This document shows positions 43,646 to 54,721 of a DNA stretch of 64,000 nt, piece after piece; position 1 is the first letter of the stretch; every line of letters begins with the position of its first letter. Location of the stretch: positions 4,516-68,515 of the forward strand of contig CABYEX010000005.1 in NCBI GenBank assembly GCA_902518075.1, in the 5' to 3' direction. Source of the DNA: Halieaceae bacterium (GTDB lineage: Bacteria; Pseudomonadota; Gammaproteobacteria; Pseudomonadales; Halieaceae). The translations under genes were made by a program, and so were the position numbers. Below the pieces are notes generated by a model. The model did not search any database. It worked only from the letters and a program-made list of their open reading frames with translations, and was not told where the DNA came from.

Positions 43646-44989
43646 TCAGGCCGAGAGGTAGGTTTCCAACTCAAAGTCCGTCACACGGCGCTCAAATTCG
43701 CCGAGCTCCTGCTTTTTAACCTCGCTGAAGGCGAATTGGAATTCCGCCGATAGTGTCTCGCGCACATTGGCAGATTCAGAGAATCGCGCGATAGCTTCTG
43801 CCATGTGCCCGGGCAGGCAAACGTTGGCTGCATCTTCAACCCACGCATTGCCGCTGATCGGAGGAGGGGCCTCACACTGTCGGTCAATGCCCAAGTGGAT
43901 TCCTGCGAGTAGCGCAGCCACTGCCAGGTAAGGGTTGCTGTCAGCGCCGGCGACGCGGTGCTCAATGCGGGTGGCCGGACTCGGGCTGGCAGGGATTCTC
44001 AGTGCCGTGGTGCGGTTGTCATAGCCCCAGTTGGGTTGCGTCGGCGCGTGATTCCCAGCCTGAAACCGACGGTAGGCGTTGTAGCTGGGCGCAAAAATAA
44101 GCTGAGTGTCTGCCATAAGTTCGAGACATCCGGCGACCGCTTGCTGTAATTGCGGGGTGCCGTTGAGATCGCCGCTGTCGAAAACATTTTTACCCGATGT
44201 GTCGAGCAGGCTGCAGTGCACATGCATGCCATTGCCAGCCTGATTTTCCATAGGCTTTGGCATAAAGCTTGCCAGCGCTCCGAACCGCTGGGCGACGGCG
44301 CGAATACAGCGCTGCATGCTAATGATTTGGTCGCAATAGGCGACAGCGTTGTCGCAGTAGGCAACATTGATTTCGTATTGGGCGGGTGCCGCTTCCTTCA
44401 AGACGCCTTCGTATGGCAGACGCTGCGTCTCAAAACTGGCTTTCAGCGCGTCAAACAACGTCGCATGTTCATCGAGCGAGCTGAGTCCGTAGAGATTGCC
44501 GCCAGTCTCATTCTCGGCAGGTAGTGCGTCCCGTAGTGTCTGGTTGTCATCCGGGCGTTTGAACAGATTGAACTCGAGCTCAATGGCGACTCTGGGTACT
44601 AAGCCTTTTTGCTCAAGCTTGTCGACCACCTGCGCCAGCACCTGTCTTGGGTCAGAGAGAAGGGGTGCTCCGTCGTCCTTGAACATGGTCAGTACGACCT
44701 GCGCGCGATCGACGCCGGTCGCTGTCAACACCGGGACCAGAGAGTCCGGTACTGCCTGACACCAGCCATCGAGATCTCCGTTATCGAGTGCGATCCGGGG
44801 TACGTCGCGACCCCAGGCGTCCTGCGCCACGGCTGACTTTGGAAGTTTGACGCCGTCGGAGAGGAGCGCGGACAGCTTTTCGATGGGCAACCACTTACCG
44901 CGAGCGGCGCCATTACAGTCCGTGATTAGGGCTTCTACCGTCTCGATGTCGGGGTGTTGAGCTAGCAGTGTGTCAGCGTTTGAGTGCAT
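43646..44989 (-). CDS. Glutamine synthetase-like gamma-glutamyl ligase (PuuA-like)
   Basis: A 447-residue glutamine-synthetase-fold enzyme. AIELEFNLF, NGMHVHCSL, NRTTALRIP and RIEHRVAGADSNPYL carry the metal- and ATP-binding residues. Length and the missing adenylylation loop set it apart from GlnA, and it best fits gamma-glutamylpolyamine synthetases (PuuA) or related amine ligases. There are no other puu genes nearby, so the amine substrate is uncertain. Its start overlaps the tail of a broken transglycosylase reading frame. Confidence 0.88.
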   Translation of the reverse strand: MHSNADTLLAQHPDIETVEALITDCNGAARGKWLPIEKLSALLSDGVKLPKSAVAQDAWGRDVPRIALDNGDLDGWCQAVPDSLVPVLTATGVDRAQVVLTMFKDDGAPLLSDPRQVLAQVVDKLEQKGLVPRVAIELEFNLFKRPDDNQTLRDALPAENETGGNLYGLSSLDEHATLFDALKASFETQRLPYEGVLKEAAPAQYEINVAYCDNAVAYCDQIISMQRCIRAVAQRFGALASFMPKPMENQAGNGMHVHCSLLDTSGKNVFDSGDLNGTPQLQQAVAGCLELMADTQLIFAPSYNAYRRFQAGNHAPTQPNWGYDNRTTALRIPASPSPATRIEHRVAGADSNPYLAVAALLAGIHLGIDRQCEAPPPISGNAWVEDAANVCLPGHMAEAIARFSESANVRETLSAEFQFAFSEVKKQELGEFERRVTDFELETYLSA

Positions 44990-45450
44990 CTGGGGATTCT
45001 CTGTCGAGGTGGCGAGTTTAACCGCGTGGGCATCCGCTCACCAGTCGAGAGGCGCGGTACCCAGTGGTTTCCCCAGGCTGCGCGCACCTTGTTGGGGTAG
45101 CGCAGGCTGCCGCTGGAACCGTTGTAGGCGGCCAGTGCCCAGTTCAGGTTCTGGTCTTCTCGATCCACATAAAAGCGAAGAATGCGACAGCCGTAACGAA
45201 GATTGATGGCAGTGTGGGTCAGGTTGTCGTCGCTTCGCCCGATTTTGTCTCTCCAAAACGGCATGGTCTGCATCAGGCGCTGCGCCCCGACGCGAGAGAC
45301 CGAGTGGCGATCCTCAAATCCGCCCTCGGCTGATAAAGTCCGCTTCAGATAGGCGGTTAGAGCGGCCCGGCCTTCTGCGGACTAAGCCTTTAGTGCCGCA
45401 GCAGTAAGTATTAACAGTGAGAGCAGAATCCCGGGCTGTGTGGGGCCCAA
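44962..45450 (-). pseudogene. Broken lytic transglycosylase (SLT domain)
   Basis: On the minus strand the SLT motifs SVSRVGAQRLMQTMPFW, NLRYGCRILRFYVDRE and ALAAYNGS are clear. The frame upstream of GAQRLMQ contains the AEGGF position of the catalytic Glu, but has no start codon before it, and is cut by TAG at 45384-45382. Beyond the TAG the same frame encodes a signal-like hydrophobic run (LLSLLILTAAALKA). The usual N-terminal segment of about 60-90 residues is missing. Nonsense mutation plus internal loss is the simplest reading. The first ATG (45273) would make a product lacking the catalytic Glu. Confidence 0.75.
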
Positions 45451-45455
45451 ATCGG

Positions 45456-47174
45456 TCAGCCGTCGGCAAGAAGTTGCTGTAAGCGGTCGACGGTGTCGGT
45501 GGGCGAGACCATCTCGGTCTCGCCGTTGCGGCGCTGGGTGAGCTCAAGATGACCCTCGGCCAGCGACCGTTCTCCCACGGTCACCCTCAGCGGCATCCCC
45601 AAAAGCTCCATTTCCGCGAACTTCACGCCCGGCCGCTCCGACCGGTCGTCGAGAAGGGCGGTGAGACCCACATCCTCACACGCGGCGTAGAGCTGCTCGG
45701 TGACCTCGCGCACCACATCCGATTTCTCCATCCCAAGCGGGACGATCGCCACGTCGAAAGGCGCCATCGCAGCGGGCCAGATGATGCCTTTGTCGTCATG
45801 GTTTTGCTCAATGGCTGCCGCGACAATGCGCGTAATACCAATGCCATAACAGCCCATGACCATGGGCTGGCTTCGGCCCTGTTCATCCAACACAGAAGCA
45901 TTCATTGATTCGGAGTACTTGGTACCCAACTGAAAAATATGACCGACCTCGATGCCCCGGCGAATCTCCAGGGTGCCCTCGCCGCAAGGGCTCGGGTCGC
46001 CACTCACGATCTCACGAATATCGGCAAACTCGGCATCGGGGACGTCGCGGTGCCAGGTGGCGCCCTTGACGTGGTAGCCGTCCTCATTGGCCCCGCACAC
46101 AAAACTGGGCATTTGCGCCGCGGTGTGATCCACCACGACTCTGATGGGGACGCTCACAGGGCCCAGTGAACCAAAGCCGGCGCCCAGACACGCTTTCACT
46201 TCATCAGGTTCCGCCATCACCAGCGGCGCCGCCATGCCCGGCAATTTGGCTGCCTTGATGGCATTCAGTCGATGGTCACCGCGAACGACCAAGGCCACCA
46301 GCTCACCCTGCACGTCTTTTGCGAGCAGTGTTTTGATCGACTGTTCAGCAGGAATACCCAACTGCTCGGCGAGGTCATCAATCGTGGTCATCCCGGGCGT
46401 TGCGAATTTCTCCAGCGCGGGCATCTCGCCGTCTTCGGCAGCATCAGCGGCCTCTGGCAGGGCGGGCGCCAGCTCCACGTTGGCCGCGTATTCGCTGCCG
46501 GTTGAGAAGGCAATGGCGTCCTCGCCACTTTCTGCCAAAACATGGAACTCGTGGGAATGTGCTCCACCAATGGCGCCGGTATCGGCCTCGACTGCGCGGA
46601 AGTCGAGGCCCAGCCGGGTAAAGATAGCGTTGTAGGCTTCGTGCATGCGCCAGTAGGTCTGTTCCTGCGACGCTTGATCAATATGAAAGGAGTAGGCGTC
46701 TTTCATGATGAACTCTCTGGAGCGCATCACGCCAAAGCGCGGGCGGATTTCGTCGCGGAATTTGGTCTGGATCTGAAACAGATTGATCGGCAGCTGTTTA
46801 TAGCTCTTGATCTCGTTTTTGGCAATCTGGGTGATGACCTCTTCGTGGGTGGGCCCGAGGCAGAACGGGCGATGGTAACGGTCTTCCAGTCGACACAGCT
46901 CGGGCCCGTAGAGCTCCCAGCGGCCAGACTCCTCCCACAGCTCGCCCGGCTGAACCACCGGCATGCTAAGCTCCAGCGCGCCGGCGCGCTCCATTTCTTC
47001 GCGGACAATTTGCTCAACTCTGCGCAGTACGCGAACCCCCAGCGGCATCCAGTTATAGATGCCGGCGGCGACCCGGCGAATCAACCCAGCCCGCAGCATC
47101 AGCTGATGGCTGACAACCTCAGCGTCTGAAGGGGTCTCTTTCAAGGTCGATAGCAGGAACTCGCTGGTTCGCAT
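45456..47174 (-). CDS. proS: Prolyl-tRNA synthetase
   Basis: A 572-residue class II synthetase of the bacterial type with an editing (INS) insertion. Motif 1 area is [20 protein letters not shown], motif 2 [21 protein letters not shown], motif 3 [13 protein letters not shown]. The insertion spans about residues 225-400. I use ATG at 47174, with GGAG 6 bases upstream; the frame stays open further up to 47492, but that part has no family likeness. Confidence 0.97.
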   Translation of the reverse strand: MRTSEFLLSTLKETPSDAEVVSHQLMLRAGLIRRVAAGIYNWMPLGVRVLRRVEQIVREEMERAGALELSMPVVQPGELWEESGRWELYGPELCRLEDRYHRPFCLGPTHEEVITQIAKNEIKSYKQLPINLFQIQTKFRDEIRPRFGVMRSREFIMKDAYSFHIDQASQEQTYWRMHEAYNAIFTRLGLDFRAVEADTGAIGGAHSHEFHVLAESGEDAIAFSTGSEYAANVELAPALPEAADAAEDGEMPALEKFATPGMTTIDDLAEQLGIPAEQSIKTLLAKDVQGELVALVVRGDHRLNAIKAAKLPGMAAPLVMAEPDEVKACLGAGFGSLGPVSVPIRVVVDHTAAQMPSFVCGANEDGYHVKGATWHRDVPDAEFADIREIVSGDPSPCGEGTLEIRRGIEVGHIFQLGTKYSESMNASVLDEQGRSQPMVMGCYGIGITRIVAAAIEQNHDDKGIIWPAAMAPFDVAIVPLGMEKSDVVREVTEQLYAACEDVGLTALLDDRSERPGVKFAEMELLGMPLRVTVGERSLAEGHLELTQRRNGETEMVSPTDTVDRLQQLLADG

Positions 47175-47409
47175 AACACACTCCACTTCGGTGGCCGTCA
47201 TTCTAAAGGGGCCGGGTGCAGGCCGTACAGTTATGGCGACGTTAATCGTAGATGTGCCCGCGATGTGCTCGTGCCGATGACTGCGTCGACGATGCCGCCC
47301 ATGAATCTTGCCAAGCAGGCTTGTAGGTGGCAGTTGGGTGTTGTTGAATCGTTTCCGGAGCAGTTGGGGCGATGCCGCCCTGGATGAGGTAATCGCGTGA
47401 GGCAGGCCA

Positions 47410-47781
47410 ATGGGAAAGAAGAAAACCGACAAGCAACTGAAAAAACCCGCTGAAGCCAAAAAACTCAAGCCGGTCAAAACCAAGCTCTCCAAGTCGCAGG
47501 TGCTTCAAGCGCTGGCCGAAGACAGTGGTATGTCCAAGTCGGAGGTCAAAAAAGTGTGGGGTTCCCTCGAGCGGCTCATTGAAGCGAGCATTTGTGATCA
47601 GGGCTACGGTCAGTTCACCCTGCCGGGGCTGATGAAAGTTACCACCGTTCGAAGACCCGCGATTAAAGCGCGACGGGGCATCAACCCCTTTACCAAGGAA
47701 GAGACCTGGTTCAAGGCCAAACCTGCCTGCACGGGCGTCAGAATTCGAGCATTGAAAAAAATGAAGGGCTTCGCCAATTGA
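47410..47781 (+). CDS. HU/IHF-family DNA-binding protein with Lys-rich tail
   Basis: A 123-residue HU-like protein. The HU fold runs from [20 protein letters not shown] to the C-terminal beta arm, ending with [19 protein letters not shown] (the arm tip carries NPxT). An extra N-terminal stretch of about 25 residues is lysine-rich ([21 protein letters not shown]), recalling eukaryote-like or Lys-extended HU variants. GAGG precedes the ATG at about 8 bases. It is probably a nucleoid protein. It lies divergent to proS across a 235-base gap. Confidence 0.9.
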   Translation: MGKKKTDKQLKKPAEAKKLKPVKTKLSKSQVLQALAEDSGMSKSEVKKVWGSLERLIEASICDQGYGQFTLPGLMKVTTVRRPAIKARRGINPFTKEETWFKAKPACTGVRIRALKKMKGFAN

Positions 47782-47972
47782 ACCGCATCACAGCCTTTTT
47801 AACTTGGCGACGTCCCGCCTTTTCTGGTCGCTTTGACTGCAGCGAGCTGAATGTTAACGCTCTGCGTATCTTTCACTGATTCAGGGTTTACGGTACGCTC
47901 CGCGCCCTTACAGAGAGACCCTTAACCTCAGGCAGAGCCGGTTGTGATCGAGCCCTGCTCGGGAAGAGCGCT

Positions 47973-48305
47973 ATGCCCATTTACGAATACTGCTGTCAGG
48001 AATGTGGACACTCGCTGGAGGCCATCCAAAAGTTGGCCGAAGTGCCATTGACTGACTGCCCTGAATGCGGAAAACCCGCTTTGCGGAAGCAGGTTAGTGC
48101 TCCCACTTTCCGCCTATCTGGTGGCGGTTGGTACGAGACCGACTTCAAAACTGGCGACAAAAAAAATATTGCCGGCGAGCGCGGTGATACTGCGGACAAG
48201 CCAGCCGCGAAAACGGAATCTGGCAGTACCTCGAGTGACGGCACCAAAAAAGCCGAGTCGAAATCGGCTACGACGGCCAAGCCTGACAACTCGAAAGCCA
48301 GCTAA
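47973..48305 (+). CDS. FmdB-like zinc-ribbon protein
   Basis: A 110-residue protein with the N-terminal putative regulatory zinc ribbon ([16 protein letters not shown], cysteines 7, 8, 11, then CPECGKP). It is placed directly before aspS, as is common in gammaproteobacteria. The C-terminal half is low complexity and Ser/Lys/Ala/Thr-rich (residues 60-110). Function is unknown; it may be a ribosome- or translation-linked factor. Confidence 0.9.
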   Translation: MPIYEYCCQECGHSLEAIQKLAEVPLTDCPECGKPALRKQVSAPTFRLSGGGWYETDFKTGDKKNIAGERGDTADKPAAKTESGSTSSDGTKKAESKSATTAKPDNSKAS

Positions 48306-48322
48306 CGGCGGGAAACCACACC

Positions 48323-50113
48323 ATGGAAACAGCGATGCGAACCCACTACTGCGGCCTGATCAATGAGAATTTGATCGACCATACCCTGACACTGTGCGGC
48401 TGGGTAGATCGCCGCCGGGACCATGGCGGTGTCATTTTCCTCGACATGCGAGACCGGGAAGGCGTGGTGCAGGTGGTATTTGATCCTGATACTGAGGAGC
48501 ACTTTCAGCGCGCCGACAGTGTGCGCAGCGAGTACGTCTTGCGCATCACAGGGCGCGTTCGCGCGCGTGCGGCCGAGACGGTGAATCCAAATATGGCCTC
48601 GGGAAAGATAGAAGTGTTGGGTAAAACCTTGGAGATTCTCAACGCCGCGCAGACGCCACCCTTCCCCCTCGATGAACATCACTCGGTGGGTGAGGACGTC
48701 CGCCTGCGCTACCGCTTTATGGATCTGCGTCGGCCGGAGATGCAGCAGAACCTGATTGCCCGGGCGAAGATTACCTCTAGCATTCGGCGCTACCTCGACG
48801 AGCAGGGCTTCTTGGATATCGAAACCCCGATTCTGACGCGGGCGACACCCGAGGGCGCGCGGGATTATCTGGTGCCCAGCAGAACCCAACCCGGCGCGTT
48901 TTTTGCGTTGCCCCAGTCTCCTCAGCTTTTCAAACAGTTGCTGATGGTCTCTGGGTTCGATCGCTACTACCAAATCGCACGCTGCTTTAGGGACGAAGAC
49001 CTTCGGGCAGACCGACAGCCTGAATTTACCCAAATCGATATCGAAACCGCGTTTCTCAATGCCGAAGAGGTGATGTCGATCACTGAAGGCATGGTGCGCA
49101 GCCTGTTCCAAGAGCAGTTCGAGGTGGAGCTGGACGCATTCCCCCGCATGACCTGGGCAGATGCCATGGAGCGCTACGGCTCGGATAAACCGGATCTTCG
49201 AATCGCGTGGGAGCTGGTATCCATCGATGACTTGATGGCGGGGGTCGACTTTAAAGTCTTCAGTGGTCCCGCTAATGATGCGGGCAGCCGCGTGGCCGCG
49301 CTCAAGGTGCCGGGTGGTGCGTCGCTGTCGCGGAAAGAAATCGACGATTACACCGACTACGTGGGCGTCTACGGTGCCAAGGGGCTGGCCTGGATCAAGG
49401 TGAACGACCGCGCGGCGGGCATGGAGGGCCTGCAGTCGCCGATTATCAAGTTTATGCCTGATGAGACCGTGTTCGCGATGCTGGACCGGCTCGATGCAAT
49501 AGATGGCGACATTTTGTTCTTTGGAGCTGACAAGCGCTCGGTGGTCAATGAGTCCCTGGGCGCACTGCGCCTAAAGATCGCTGCAGATCTGGATCAGATT
49601 GCCGAGGGATGGGCGCCACTCTGGGTTGTCGACTTCCCCATGTTTGAGCGCGATGAACGCGGCGGTATAACAGCCCTGCACCACCCCTTCACTGCGCCCG
49701 CCTGTTCGGTGGACGAGCTACGGGCAGAGCCTGAGGCTGCCCTGTCGCGGGCCTACGATATGGTACTGAACGGTAGCGAGATTGGCGGCGGCTCAGTTCG
49801 TATTCATGAACAGGACATGCAGCAGGCCGTATTCGACCTGCTGGGCCTTGATAAGGCAGAGGCGGAATCCAAGTTCGGGTTCCTGTTGAGTGCGCTGCGT
49901 CATGGCGCGCCGCCCCATGCGGGCCTCGCCTTTGGTCTGGATCGGCTCGTCATGCTGATGGTGGGTGGGCAGTCGATTCGCGACGTGATCGCCTTCCCCA
50001 AAACCCAGAGTGCTCAGTGCGTGATGACCGAGGCCCCGGGTAAAGTCTCGGAGCAGCAACTGCGGGAGCTGTCTTTGCGCCCCCGGCGCACCGAGCAACC
50101 CACCGCGGACTGA
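48323..50113 (+). CDS. aspS: Aspartyl-tRNA synthetase
   Basis: A 596-residue class IIb synthetase: OB-fold anticodon domain ([23 protein letters not shown]), motif 2 [21 protein letters not shown] domain, motif 3 [13 protein letters not shown]. AspRS of this bacterial kind may be discriminating or non-discriminating (Asn); I cannot tell here. ATG 48323 or the more usual-looking ATG 48335 ([11 protein letters not shown] versus MRTHYCG) may be the start. Confidence 0.97.
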   Translation: METAMRTHYCGLINENLIDHTLTLCGWVDRRRDHGGVIFLDMRDREGVVQVVFDPDTEEHFQRADSVRSEYVLRITGRVRARAAETVNPNMASGKIEVLGKTLEILNAAQTPPFPLDEHHSVGEDVRLRYRFMDLRRPEMQQNLIARAKITSSIRRYLDEQGFLDIETPILTRATPEGARDYLVPSRTQPGAFFALPQSPQLFKQLLMVSGFDRYYQIARCFRDEDLRADRQPEFTQIDIETAFLNAEEVMSITEGMVRSLFQEQFEVELDAFPRMTWADAMERYGSDKPDLRIAWELVSIDDLMAGVDFKVFSGPANDAGSRVAALKVPGGASLSRKEIDDYTDYVGVYGAKGLAWIKVNDRAAGMEGLQSPIIKFMPDETVFAMLDRLDAIDGDILFFGADKRSVVNESLGALRLKIAADLDQIAEGWAPLWVVDFPMFERDERGGITALHHPFTAPACSVDELRAEPEAALSRAYDMVLNGSEIGGGSVRIHEQDMQQAVFDLLGLDKAEAESKFGFLLSALRHGAPPHAGLAFGLDRLVMLMVGGQSIRDVIAFPKTQSAQCVMTEAPGKVSEQQLRELSLRPRRTEQPTAD

Positions 50114-50119
50114 TTCGTA

Positions 50120-50863
50120 GTGGCGGGCCACAGTAAATGGGCGAACATCAAGCATCGCAAGGCAGCGCAAGACGCCAAGCGGGGCAAGCTCTTTACCAAG
50201 TTAATCCGGGAACTGGTCGTAGCCGCGCGAGCCGGTGGTGCTGCCGTTGAGGACAACCCGCGACTCCGTGCAGCGGTAGACAAGGCGCTTGGTGCCAATA
50301 TGAAGCGGGACACCATCGATAATGCCATCGCCCGTGGTGCGGGCACCGGTGAAGCCGACAACATGGAGGAGCTGAACTATGAGGGTTATGCGCCAGGTGG
50401 TGTGGCGGTTCTCGTGGAAGTGATGACAGACAACCGCAATCGCACAGTCGCTGAAGTGCGGCATGCCTTTACCAAGCGTGGCGGTAATCTGGGCACAGAC
50501 GGGTCAGTGGCCTATCTGTTTTCCCGCACCGGACTTATTCAGTTTGCACCGGGTGTTGATGAGGAAGCGGTGATGGAAGCTGCCTTGGAGGCGGGTGCCG
50601 AAGACATCGTGGCAGCTGAGGATGGCAGCGTCGATGTGATGACGCCCTGGGAGCGTGTCACTGAGGTGCGGGATGCGCTGGTAGCTGCGGGGCTCGAACC
50701 CATTCAGGCCGAGGTCACCATGCTGCCCAGCACAGAAGTCCAGCTGGATGCCGACACTGCCCCGAGCGTCATGGGGCTGATCGACATGCTCGAGGATCTC
50801 GATGACGTCCAGAATGTCTACTCCAATGCAGACATACCGGAAGGGGTTCTCGCCACTTTGTAA
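50120..50863 (+). CDS. yebC: YebC/PmpR family transcriptional regulator or translation factor
   Basis: A 247-residue YebC protein with the hallmark [22 protein letters not shown] at the start and [22 protein letters not shown]. Members regulate transcription and are reported to relieve stalling on polyproline. It begins with GTG at 50120, six bases after aspS, and belongs to the aspS-ruvCAB cluster. Confidence 0.96.
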   Translation: MAGHSKWANIKHRKAAQDAKRGKLFTKLIRELVVAARAGGAAVEDNPRLRAAVDKALGANMKRDTIDNAIARGAGTGEADNMEELNYEGYAPGGVAVLVEVMTDNRNRTVAEVRHAFTKRGGNLGTDGSVAYLFSRTGLIQFAPGVDEEAVMEAALEAGAEDIVAAEDGSVDVMTPWERVTEVRDALVAAGLEPIQAEVTMLPSTEVQLDADTAPSVMGLIDMLEDLDDVQNVYSNADIPEGVLATL

Positions 50864-50943
50864 TACCCCGTGAGTCGCGTCCGGCTCATGATCTTTTCGC
50901 CACAATCGTTCACACTAGGCGCTGGTTTGCGCTGGTTGCCATC

Positions 50944-51462
50944 ATGACAGTCATACTTGGCATCGACCCCGGCTCCCGAATAACGGGCTTTGGTGTCATC
51001 CGCGTTGAGCGAAATCAGGCCCAGTACGTCTCGAGCGGTACCATCCGTTTGCCGGTCAAGGAAGCGCTCGGTGCGCGTCTTCGGGTGTTGTTCGAGTCCC
51101 TCTCAGAGATCATTGACACTTATCAGCCCGCGGTAGCGTCCATTGAAAGCGTCTTTATGGCCAAGAGTGCAGATTCTGCGCTAAAGCTGGGTCATGCCCG
51201 GGGTGCAGCGATGGTGGCCTGTGTGACCAACGATCTCGAGGTCCACGAGTATGCAGCGCGACAGATCAAGCAGTCGGTCGTGGGCACGGGCGCGGCCAAC
51301 AAGCGGCAGGTGCAACATATGGTGACCGCACTGTTGGGTCTGTCCGCGGAGCCAGCAGAGGACGCGGCCGATGGCCTTGCCGCAGCGCTGTGTCACTGCC
51401 ACACCCAAGGCCTAGCCGGCGCATTGGCTGCCAGCCGCTTCAGGGCAGGGCGTTTGAGGTAA
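50944..51462 (+). CDS. ruvC: Holliday junction resolvase RuvC
   Basis: A 172-residue RNase H-fold endonuclease. The metal-binding acids are D8 (ILGIDPG), E68 (ASIESVF) and the C-terminal Asp pair ([11 protein letters not shown]). It cuts Holliday junctions moved by RuvAB. Followed after 9 bases by ruvA. Confidence 0.97.
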   Translation: MTVILGIDPGSRITGFGVIRVERNQAQYVSSGTIRLPVKEALGARLRVLFESLSEIIDTYQPAVASIESVFMAKSADSALKLGHARGAAMVACVTNDLEVHEYAARQIKQSVVGTGAANKRQVQHMVTALLGLSAEPAEDAADGLAAALCHCHTQGLAGALAASRFRAGRLR

Positions 51463-51471
51463 AGTGGCGGT

Positions 51472-52098
51472 ATGATTGGTCAAATTCGAGGCACATTGAT
51501 CGCGCGTCAGGCGCCTGAGATTCTGGTGGATGTCGGGGGCATTGGCTACGAAATTCAGGTGCCCATGACCACGCTTTATCAATTACCTGAACTCGGTCAG
51601 CCCGTCACCTTGTTGACGCACTTTGTGGTGCGCGAGGACGCGCAACAACTGTTCGGCTTTGCTGAATCCGCCGACCGACGTTTATTTAGAGAACTGATTA
51701 AAGTCAGCGGCGTTGGCCCGCGACTAGCGTTGACATTACTCTCAGGGATGGATGCAGCGGACTTCGCGCGCTGCCTGCAACGCGATGACGCGGCTGCCCT
51801 GGTGGCACTGCCCGGCGTGGGCCGCAAGACGGCGGAGCGGTTGTTGGTGGAGATGCGCGATAAGGCGGGGGATTGGCTCGATGAGCTCTCTCCCGGGTCA
51901 GCCGCGCAGGCTGAGACGGGCAAAGCCGGCGCGCATGGCAATGACCAACGCGCGGAGGCCGAGCAGGCACTCGTTGCCCTGGGCTACAAACTTACAGAAG
52001 CCGCGAAGCTGATGGCTGCCGCTGATGCAGCGCCAGAGACTCCCAGCGAAGACTTGATTAGGCTGGCACTGCGCATTGCCGGAGGGGCGAGAAGATGA
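51472..52098 (+). CDS. ruvA: Holliday junction DNA helicase subunit RuvA
   Basis: A 208-residue junction-binding protein: OB domain ([29 protein letters not shown]), two HhH motifs ([17 protein letters not shown], then [13 protein letters not shown]) and a C-terminal UBA-like RuvB-binding domain. Its stop precedes ruvB by 25 bases. Confidence 0.97.
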   Translation: MIGQIRGTLIARQAPEILVDVGGIGYEIQVPMTTLYQLPELGQPVTLLTHFVVREDAQQLFGFAESADRRLFRELIKVSGVGPRLALTLLSGMDAADFARCLQRDDAAALVALPGVGRKTAERLLVEMRDKAGDWLDELSPGSAAQAETGKAGAHGNDQRAEAEQALVALGYKLTEAAKLMAAADAAPETPSEDLIRLALRIAGGARR

Positions 52099-52123
52099 CA
52101 GCAGTGCTGCAGGAGGTGCGCCG

Positions 52124-53173
52124 GTGATCGAGACGGATCGTCTTTTAGTGCCTGACTCGGACGACCAGCGCGATGATGCGATGGACCGTGCAATCCGACC
52201 GCGCAGGCTCGACGAGTACATTGGGCAACGTGCGGTGCGGGAACAAATGGAGATCTTCCTCTCAGCGGCGCGAGGCCGTGGAGAGCCGCTCGACCATACC
52301 TTGATCTTTGGCCCGCCGGGTCTGGGCAAGACCACACTCGCCAGCATCATTGCGGAGGAAATGGGTGTACAGCTGAAAACCACCAGCGGGCCCGTTTTGG
52401 AAAAGCCCGGTGACATTGCGGCCCTAATGACCAATCTCGAGCCCGGCGATGTGCTGTTTATCGACGAGATTCATCGCCTCAGCCCTCATGTTGAGGAAAT
52501 CCTCTACCCTGCGATGGAGGACTATCAGCTCGACATTATGATCGGTGAGGGACCCGCCGCGCGCTCCATCAAGCTCAACTTGCCGCCTTTTACTTTGGTC
52601 GGCGCCACGACGCGTGCAGGATTGCTCACATCGCCACTGCGCGATCGCTTCGGCATTGTGCAGCGGCTGGAATTCTATGACGCCGCAGAGCTCACTGAAA
52701 TCGTGAAGCGCTCAGCCAGCATTCTTGAGATTCCCAGCGATGATGAAGGCGCGGTGGCCATTGCCAAGCGCTCCAGAGGGACGCCGCGTATCGCCAATCG
52801 CCTGCTGCGTCGGGTTCGCGATTACGCCGAGGTGAAGGCCAACGGCGCGGTGACCGGCGGCACGGCAGAGGCTGCGCTTGATTTGCTCAACGTGGACGCC
52901 CTGGGTTTTGATCATTTTGATCGTCGATTGCTGCTCACCATGATTGAAAAGTTCGATGGTGGCCCGGTGGGGGTGGACAGCCTGGCAGCCGCACTGTCAG
53001 AGGAGCGGGGCACCATTGAGGATGTGTTGGAACCGTTCCTTATTCAGCAGGGGTTTATTTTGAGAACGCCGCGTGGCCGGATCGCGACGCGGCATGCATA
53101 CGTCCATTTTGGCATCGCCTTTCAGGGGTCCGCGGCGGAAAACCTCAGCCTCGATCTGGATGAGTCATCGTGA
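52124..53173 (+). CDS. ruvB: Holliday junction branch migration ATPase RuvB
   Basis: A 349-residue AAA+ motor. Walker A is GPPGLGKTT, Walker B FIDEIHR, sensor 1 GATTRAGLL, arginine finger region SPLRDRFGI, and a winged-helix C-terminus. GTG at 52124 has GGAGG 8 bases upstream and matches the usual MIExDRL start; an upstream TTG at 52076 would overlap ruvA. Confidence 0.97.
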   Translation: MIETDRLLVPDSDDQRDDAMDRAIRPRRLDEYIGQRAVREQMEIFLSAARGRGEPLDHTLIFGPPGLGKTTLASIIAEEMGVQLKTTSGPVLEKPGDIAALMTNLEPGDVLFIDEIHRLSPHVEEILYPAMEDYQLDIMIGEGPAARSIKLNLPPFTLVGATTRAGLLTSPLRDRFGIVQRLEFYDAAELTEIVKRSASILEIPSDDEGAVAIAKRSRGTPRIANRLLRRVRDYAEVKANGAVTGGTAEAALDLLNVDALGFDHFDRRLLLTMIEKFDGGPVGVDSLAAALSEERGTIEDVLEPFLIQQGFILRTPRGRIATRHAYVHFGIAFQGSAAENLSLDLDESS

Positions 53174-53595
53174 CGGCGGAATTTTCGCTGCCGATTCGAG
53201 TCTATATCGAAGACACCGACGCCGGGGGCATTGTCTATTACGTCAACTACCTCAGGTATTTGGAGCGGGCACGCACTGAGTTGATGCGGACCTTCGGTTT
53301 GGAAAGGGCCGCTGTCTCGGATGGGGGGCAGAACTTTGTGGTGTCGGACGTGTCGCTCTCCTACAAGGAACCTGCGCGTCTTGATGATCAGTTGCATGCC
53401 ACCGCAGTGATATCGGCGGTGGGTGGCGCCAAAGTGACATTCCACCAGACTGTGCGCCGAGATGATGCTGTGCTGGTGGCAGGGGTTATCCAGATCGCCT
53501 GCATCGATCGCGGAACGGGTCGCCCCACGCGGCTCGACGCAGACCTGCGGCAACAAATAGAGGCGACACTTGCTGCCACGGAGGAGGTCACATGA
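53170..53595 (+). CDS. ybgC: Tol-Pal-associated acyl-CoA thioesterase YbgC
   Basis: A 141-residue hot-dog-fold thioesterase. The catalytic Asp is in [19 protein letters not shown], with the active His replaced in part by the Y/N pattern of the YbgC type. It hydrolyses acyl-CoA, and it may act on phospholipid precursors with Tol-Pal. GTG start overlaps the ruvB stop (GTGA). Confidence 0.95.
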   Translation: MTAEFSLPIRVYIEDTDAGGIVYYVNYLRYLERARTELMRTFGLERAAVSDGGQNFVVSDVSLSYKEPARLDDQLHATAVISAVGGAKVTFHQTVRRDDAVLVAGVIQIACIDRGTGRPTRLDADLRQQIEATLAATEEVT

Positions 53596-54302
53596 CGCAA
53601 GAGCTGGGAGTGTTGGAGCTCATATTCGGTGCCAGTGCGCTGGTGCAGGCGGTGATGCTGCTACTGGTACTGGCGTCTCTGTCATCGTGGTTTCTGATTG
53701 TGCAGCGCATGATGCTGATGCGTCGGGCTGACGACGAGCTACTGGTATTTGAGGAGCGATTCTGGTCTGGCATCGACCTCGCCCAGCTTTATCGCGAAGG
53801 CAATCAGGCGGTTGTGGATGGTCAATTGCCCACCGGTGTTGAGAGCCTGTTCCGCGCCGGCTTCAAGGAATTCTCGCGTCTGTCACAACAATCCGATATG
53901 GATGCCGATGCGATTCTCGAGGGGTCGCGGCGAGCCATGCGCGTGGCACTGATGCGCGAGACAGACCGAGTCGAGCAGCACCTTCCTTTTCTGGCGTCCG
54001 TTGGTTCCACCAGTCCTTACATCGGACTGTTGGGTACAGTGTGGGGCATCATGCATTCCTTCAGGGGGCTGGCCAACGCGACACAGGCTACCTTGGCGAC
54101 CGTGGCGCCGGGCATCTCGGAGGCGTTGATCGCCACGGCAATGGGGCTATTTGCCGCAATTCCAGCCGTCTTGGCCTATAACCGTCTGGCAGCCCGAAGC
54201 GACGCGCTGCTTAATAGGTATGAGACGTTTCTCGATGAGTTCTCGGGCATTCTGCAGCGCCAGACGTATGCGCTGAAAGCGAAAAAATTCCAGAGACCCT
54301 GA
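53592..54302 (+). CDS. tolQ: Tol-Pal proton-channel protein TolQ
   Basis: A 236-residue inner-membrane protein with three membrane helices (near residues 15-38, 134-160 and 170-195). The SSWFLIVQRMMLMRRAD and GLLGTVWGIMHSFRGL motifs are typical of TolQ/ExbB. It forms the proton channel with TolR. ATG overlaps ybgC (ATGA). Confidence 0.96.
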   Translation: MTQELGVLELIFGASALVQAVMLLLVLASLSSWFLIVQRMMLMRRADDELLVFEERFWSGIDLAQLYREGNQAVVDGQLPTGVESLFRAGFKEFSRLSQQSDMDADAILEGSRRAMRVALMRETDRVEQHLPFLASVGSTSPYIGLLGTVWGIMHSFRGLANATQATLATVAPGISEALIATAMGLFAAIPAVLAYNRLAARSDALLNRYETFLDEFSGILQRQTYALKAKKFQRP

Positions 54303-54304
54303 TC

Positions 54305-54721
54305 ATGCGTCGACGCCGGATGCTCGCAGAAATCAATGTCGTGCCTTATATCGACGTGATGTTGGTGCTGTTGGTGATCTTTATGGTGACGGCACCTATG
54401 CTAATGCAGGGCGTCGAGGTGGACTTGCCTGATGCCGATGCTGCGCCAGTCAAAGATCAGGACGCCGAACCGTTAATCGTCTCGATCGACGATCGCGGCC
54501 AACTGTTTCTCAATCTAGGTGCCGATGAAAATCAGGCGCTTGAACTGGCGACGATTCGTCAGAGGGTGGCTGCTGTGCTGAGGCGCACGCCCGACAAGCC
54601 GGTACTGGTATGGGGCGATCAGAAGGTGGCCTACGGGGACGTCGTAGTGGTCATGACTGCGTTGCAGGAAGCTGGTGCGCCCACAGTGGGTTTGGTGACC
54701 GAGAGTCCGGCTGGGAACTGA
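54305..54721 (+). CDS. tolR: Tol-Pal protein TolR
   Basis: A 138-residue protein with one N-terminal membrane helix. INVVPYIDVMLVLLVIFMV contains the conserved proton-path aspartate, and the C-terminal periplasmic domain follows. It couples the TolQ channel to TolA. The stop overlaps the tolA start by one base (TGATG). Confidence 0.96.
   Translation: MRRRRMLAEINVVPYIDVMLVLLVIFMVTAPMLMQGVEVDLPDADAAPVKDQDAEPLIVSIDDRGQLFLNLGADENQALELATIRQRVAAVLRRTPDKPVLVWGDQKVAYGDVVVVMTALQEAGAPTVGLVTESPAGN

Noticed and set aside
45382..45384. TAG readthrough restoring the SLT protein
   Set aside because: No sign of a suppressor context, and the region after the stop also lacks part of the domain, so loss of function fits better.
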